Assembly (NCBI GenBank): GCA_002708825.1
Contig: PAPF01000013.1
Location: 277,350 to 341,349 of the forward strand
Origin: Phyllobacteriaceae bacterium
Lineage (GTDB): Bacteria > Pseudomonadota > Alphaproteobacteria > Rhizobiales > Rhizobiaceae
Length of the DNA stretch: 64,000 nucleotides
Reading direction: 5' to 3'
The position numbers were made by a program, and so were the translations under genes. Positions 62,839 through 64,000 of this stretch are shown piece by piece. The notes below the pieces were generated by a model. It made no database searches. It saw only the letters and a list, made by a program, of their open reading frames with translations, and was not told the DNA's origin. Numbering within the stretch: position 1 is the first letter of the stretch; every line of letters starts with the position of its first letter.

Positions 62839-63822
62839 ATGTTCCGCAGAACGTTTCTGAGCACCGCCGCCGCGTTGACCTGCCTTGCCATGCTGGGTGC
62901 GGGCCCGGCCGCAGCCGAGCCCAAGACCATTGCCATCGCCAATTTCGGCGAACATCCGCAGTTGAACGCCGTCGCCGATGGCTTCAAGGCGGAAATCCTC
63001 GCCTCCGGCATGGCTGAGGGAACCGACGTGGTCTTCACGCTCGATCACGTGAATTTCGACACGACGCTCCTGCCCCAGATGATCTCGAAGATCGAGGCGA
63101 CCAAGCCGGCACTGATCCTGTCGATCACCACGCCGGTCTCCCAGAACATCAAGAACCAGCTTGGCGGCAAGGGCATCCCGGTCGTCTTCTCCGCCGTGAC
63201 GGACCCGGTTGCCGCCGGTCTCGTGCCGTCATGGGAATCGGGTGACGCCAACATGACCGGCGCAAGCGATGCGCTCGACATCAACGCCACCCTCGCCTTT
63301 GCGCGCAAACTCCTGCCCGACGCCAAGGTTTTCGGCGTTCCCTACAATCCGGGCGAGGCCAACGACGTGGCGACGCTCGATCTCTTCAAGAAGCACGGGG
63401 CCGAGAACGGTTTCGAGATCGTCGAGATCGGCATCGACAACACGAACGACATCCAGGCCCGCATCACCGCAGCCGCCGGCCGGGTCGATGTGCTCTACGG
63501 CCCTGCCTCCAACATGATCCAGCCTGCCATCTCGGCCGTTGCAGCCGCCGCCAATGAAGCGAAGATACCCCTCATCAACTCCGATGAGGGTCCGGTTCGC
63601 GAAGGCATCATTCCCGCCGCCTTCGCGGTTTCCTACGACAAGATCGGCCATATCGCCGGCGCCATCGCCGTGCGCGCACTCAAGGGCGAGGACCTGTCGG
63701 CCATCGCTCCGGTGAGCCCGGCCTATGAGGATCATGGCATCACCATTTCGCGCAAGGCAATGGAAGCGATCGGCGTTTCGATCCCTTCCAGCTTCGACGG
63801 TTGCGACTGCATCGTCGACTGA
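62839..63822 (+). CDS. trpX: ABC transporter substrate-binding protein, TrpX-like
   Basis: 327 residues from the ATG at 62839 with AAGGAG upstream. Signal peptide residues 1-26 (MFRRTFLSTAAALTCLAMLG...), then a two-lobed fold with 'KTIAIANFGEHPQLNAVADGFKAEL-like' start, 'KPALILSITTPVSQNIKNQL', 'IPVVFSAVTDPVAAGLV' and 'LINSDEGPVREGIIPAAFAVSYDKIG', the ABC_sub_bind (TrpX) family. Relatives import tryptophan or tyrosine. Next to a tryptophan catabolic operon, tryptophan or kynurenine uptake is the best guess. The following gene is its likely ATPase. Confidence 0.85.
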   Translation: MFRRTFLSTAAALTCLAMLGAGPAAAEPKTIAIANFGEHPQLNAVADGFKAEILASGMAEGTDVVFTLDHVNFDTTLLPQMISKIEATKPALILSITTPVSQNIKNQLGGKGIPVVFSAVTDPVAAGLVPSWESGDANMTGASDALDINATLAFARKLLPDAKVFGVPYNPGEANDVATLDLFKKHGAENGFEIVEIGIDNTNDIQARITAAAGRVDVLYGPASNMIQPAISAVAAAANEAKIPLINSDEGPVREGIIPAAFAVSYDKIGHIAGAIAVRALKGEDLSAIAPVSPAYEDHGITISRKAMEAIGVSIPSSFDGCDCIVD

Positions 63823-63885
63823 GCCGGGAACACCAGATGCCGCGGCGGCCCTGACCGGGCCGCCCGGCGCTTCCGGAGAACGGAC

Positions 63886-64000
63886 ATGCTGGAAGTCAGC
63901 AACGCCAGACGCGTGTTCTTTCGCGGCCTGCCCGACGAGAAGGTTGCCCTTGACGGGCTGAATCTTACGCTCGCAACCGGCGATTTCGCCATCGTCATCG
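63886..64000 (+). CDS. ABC transporter ATP-binding protein (3' end outside window)
   Basis: Only the first 38 codons are visible, starting at the ATG at 63886 with GGAG upstream. The sequence 'MLEVSNARRVFFRGLPDEKVALDGLNLTLATGDFAIVI' is the usual beginning of an ABC ATPase just before the Walker A motif. It follows the TrpX-like gene after 63 bases. Probably the ATPase of the same importer; the permease is expected beyond the window. Confidence 0.8.
   Translation, partial: MLEVSNARRVFFRGLPDEKVALDGLNLTLATGDFAIVI

Overview
The window looks like a chromosomal segment of a GC-rich alphaproteobacterium, most likely of the order Hyphomicrobiales and probably marine or host-associated. This is inferred from the high GC content, paired DUF1127 mini-genes beside a LysR regulator, an ExoD protein, a DUF1194 protein, a TAXI-type TRAP transporter, and an aerobic corrinoid/folate one-carbon cluster of the kind seen in Rhizobiales and Rhodobacterales. 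No rRNA, tRNA, CRISPR array, transposase or phage gene was seen.

Layout. 1-3965: the end of a secretion/efflux adaptor operon (HlyD-like protein, GAF-like/HlyD fusion, PqqD-like/M50/HlyD membrane protein). 3978-5784: a small unknown protein and a class III aminotransferase. 5785-6386: an intergenic block with a tandemly duplicated hairpin. 6387-8727: divergent SH3 and TPR proteins. 8756-9831: a homocysteine S-methyltransferase behind a palindromic operator. 9992-12880: TAXI/TRAP uptake system. 12855-17465: a secreted protein, an ECF sigma factor with a VWA/putative anti-sigma protein, a 4Fe-4S protein and a dienelactone-hydrolase-like enzyme.

17692-27450 is a corrinoid one-carbon island: an MttB-family methyltransferase faces a corrinoid protein, followed by DUF4893, DUF1638, ExoD, a short virulence-factor-domain protein, MetV-like and MetF-like reductase subunits, a methyltetrahydrofolate:corrinoid methyltransferase behind a second copy of the 8.8 kb palindrome, and a RACo-type reactivase. 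With the 8.8 kb enzyme these supply every module of a methionine synthase split into separate proteins, plus an extra methyl entry point (MttB). Four members carry Arg/Gly-rich tails while the corrinoid shuttle has a strongly acidic N-terminus.

27470-40961: LysR and DUF1127 genes, a carboxylate-amine ligase, a GlxA/GbdR-like AraC regulator, a GGDEF/EAL protein, DUF1194, cyclopropane fatty acid synthase, a dimethylglycine-dehydrogenase-like FAD/GcvT enzyme, a GNAT/FemAB-like protein and a PIG-L deacetylase. 40990-48065 (minus strand): a six-gene operon resembling decaprenyl-phosphoryl-pentose synthesis and export (HAD-UbiA, DprE1-like oxidase, ArnE/F-like transporter, extended SDR, aminotransferase, polytopic membrane protein). 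48262-51851: small periplasmic protein, large mechanosensitive channel, nitroreductase.

52022-61584 (minus strand) is a tightly coupled tryptophan-to-2-aminobenzoyl-CoA operon (tryptophan 2,3-dioxygenase, kynureninase, 2-aminobenzoate-CoA ligase, 2-aminobenzoyl-CoA monooxygenase/reductase, beta-oxidation-like enzymes, MarR regulator, RidA). Divergently, a kynurenine-formamidase-like hydrolase and a TrpX-like ABC transporter (ATPase cut by the window end) supply the missing hydrolysis step and, probably, substrate uptake. Functions are inferred from family recognition by eye; no searches were run.
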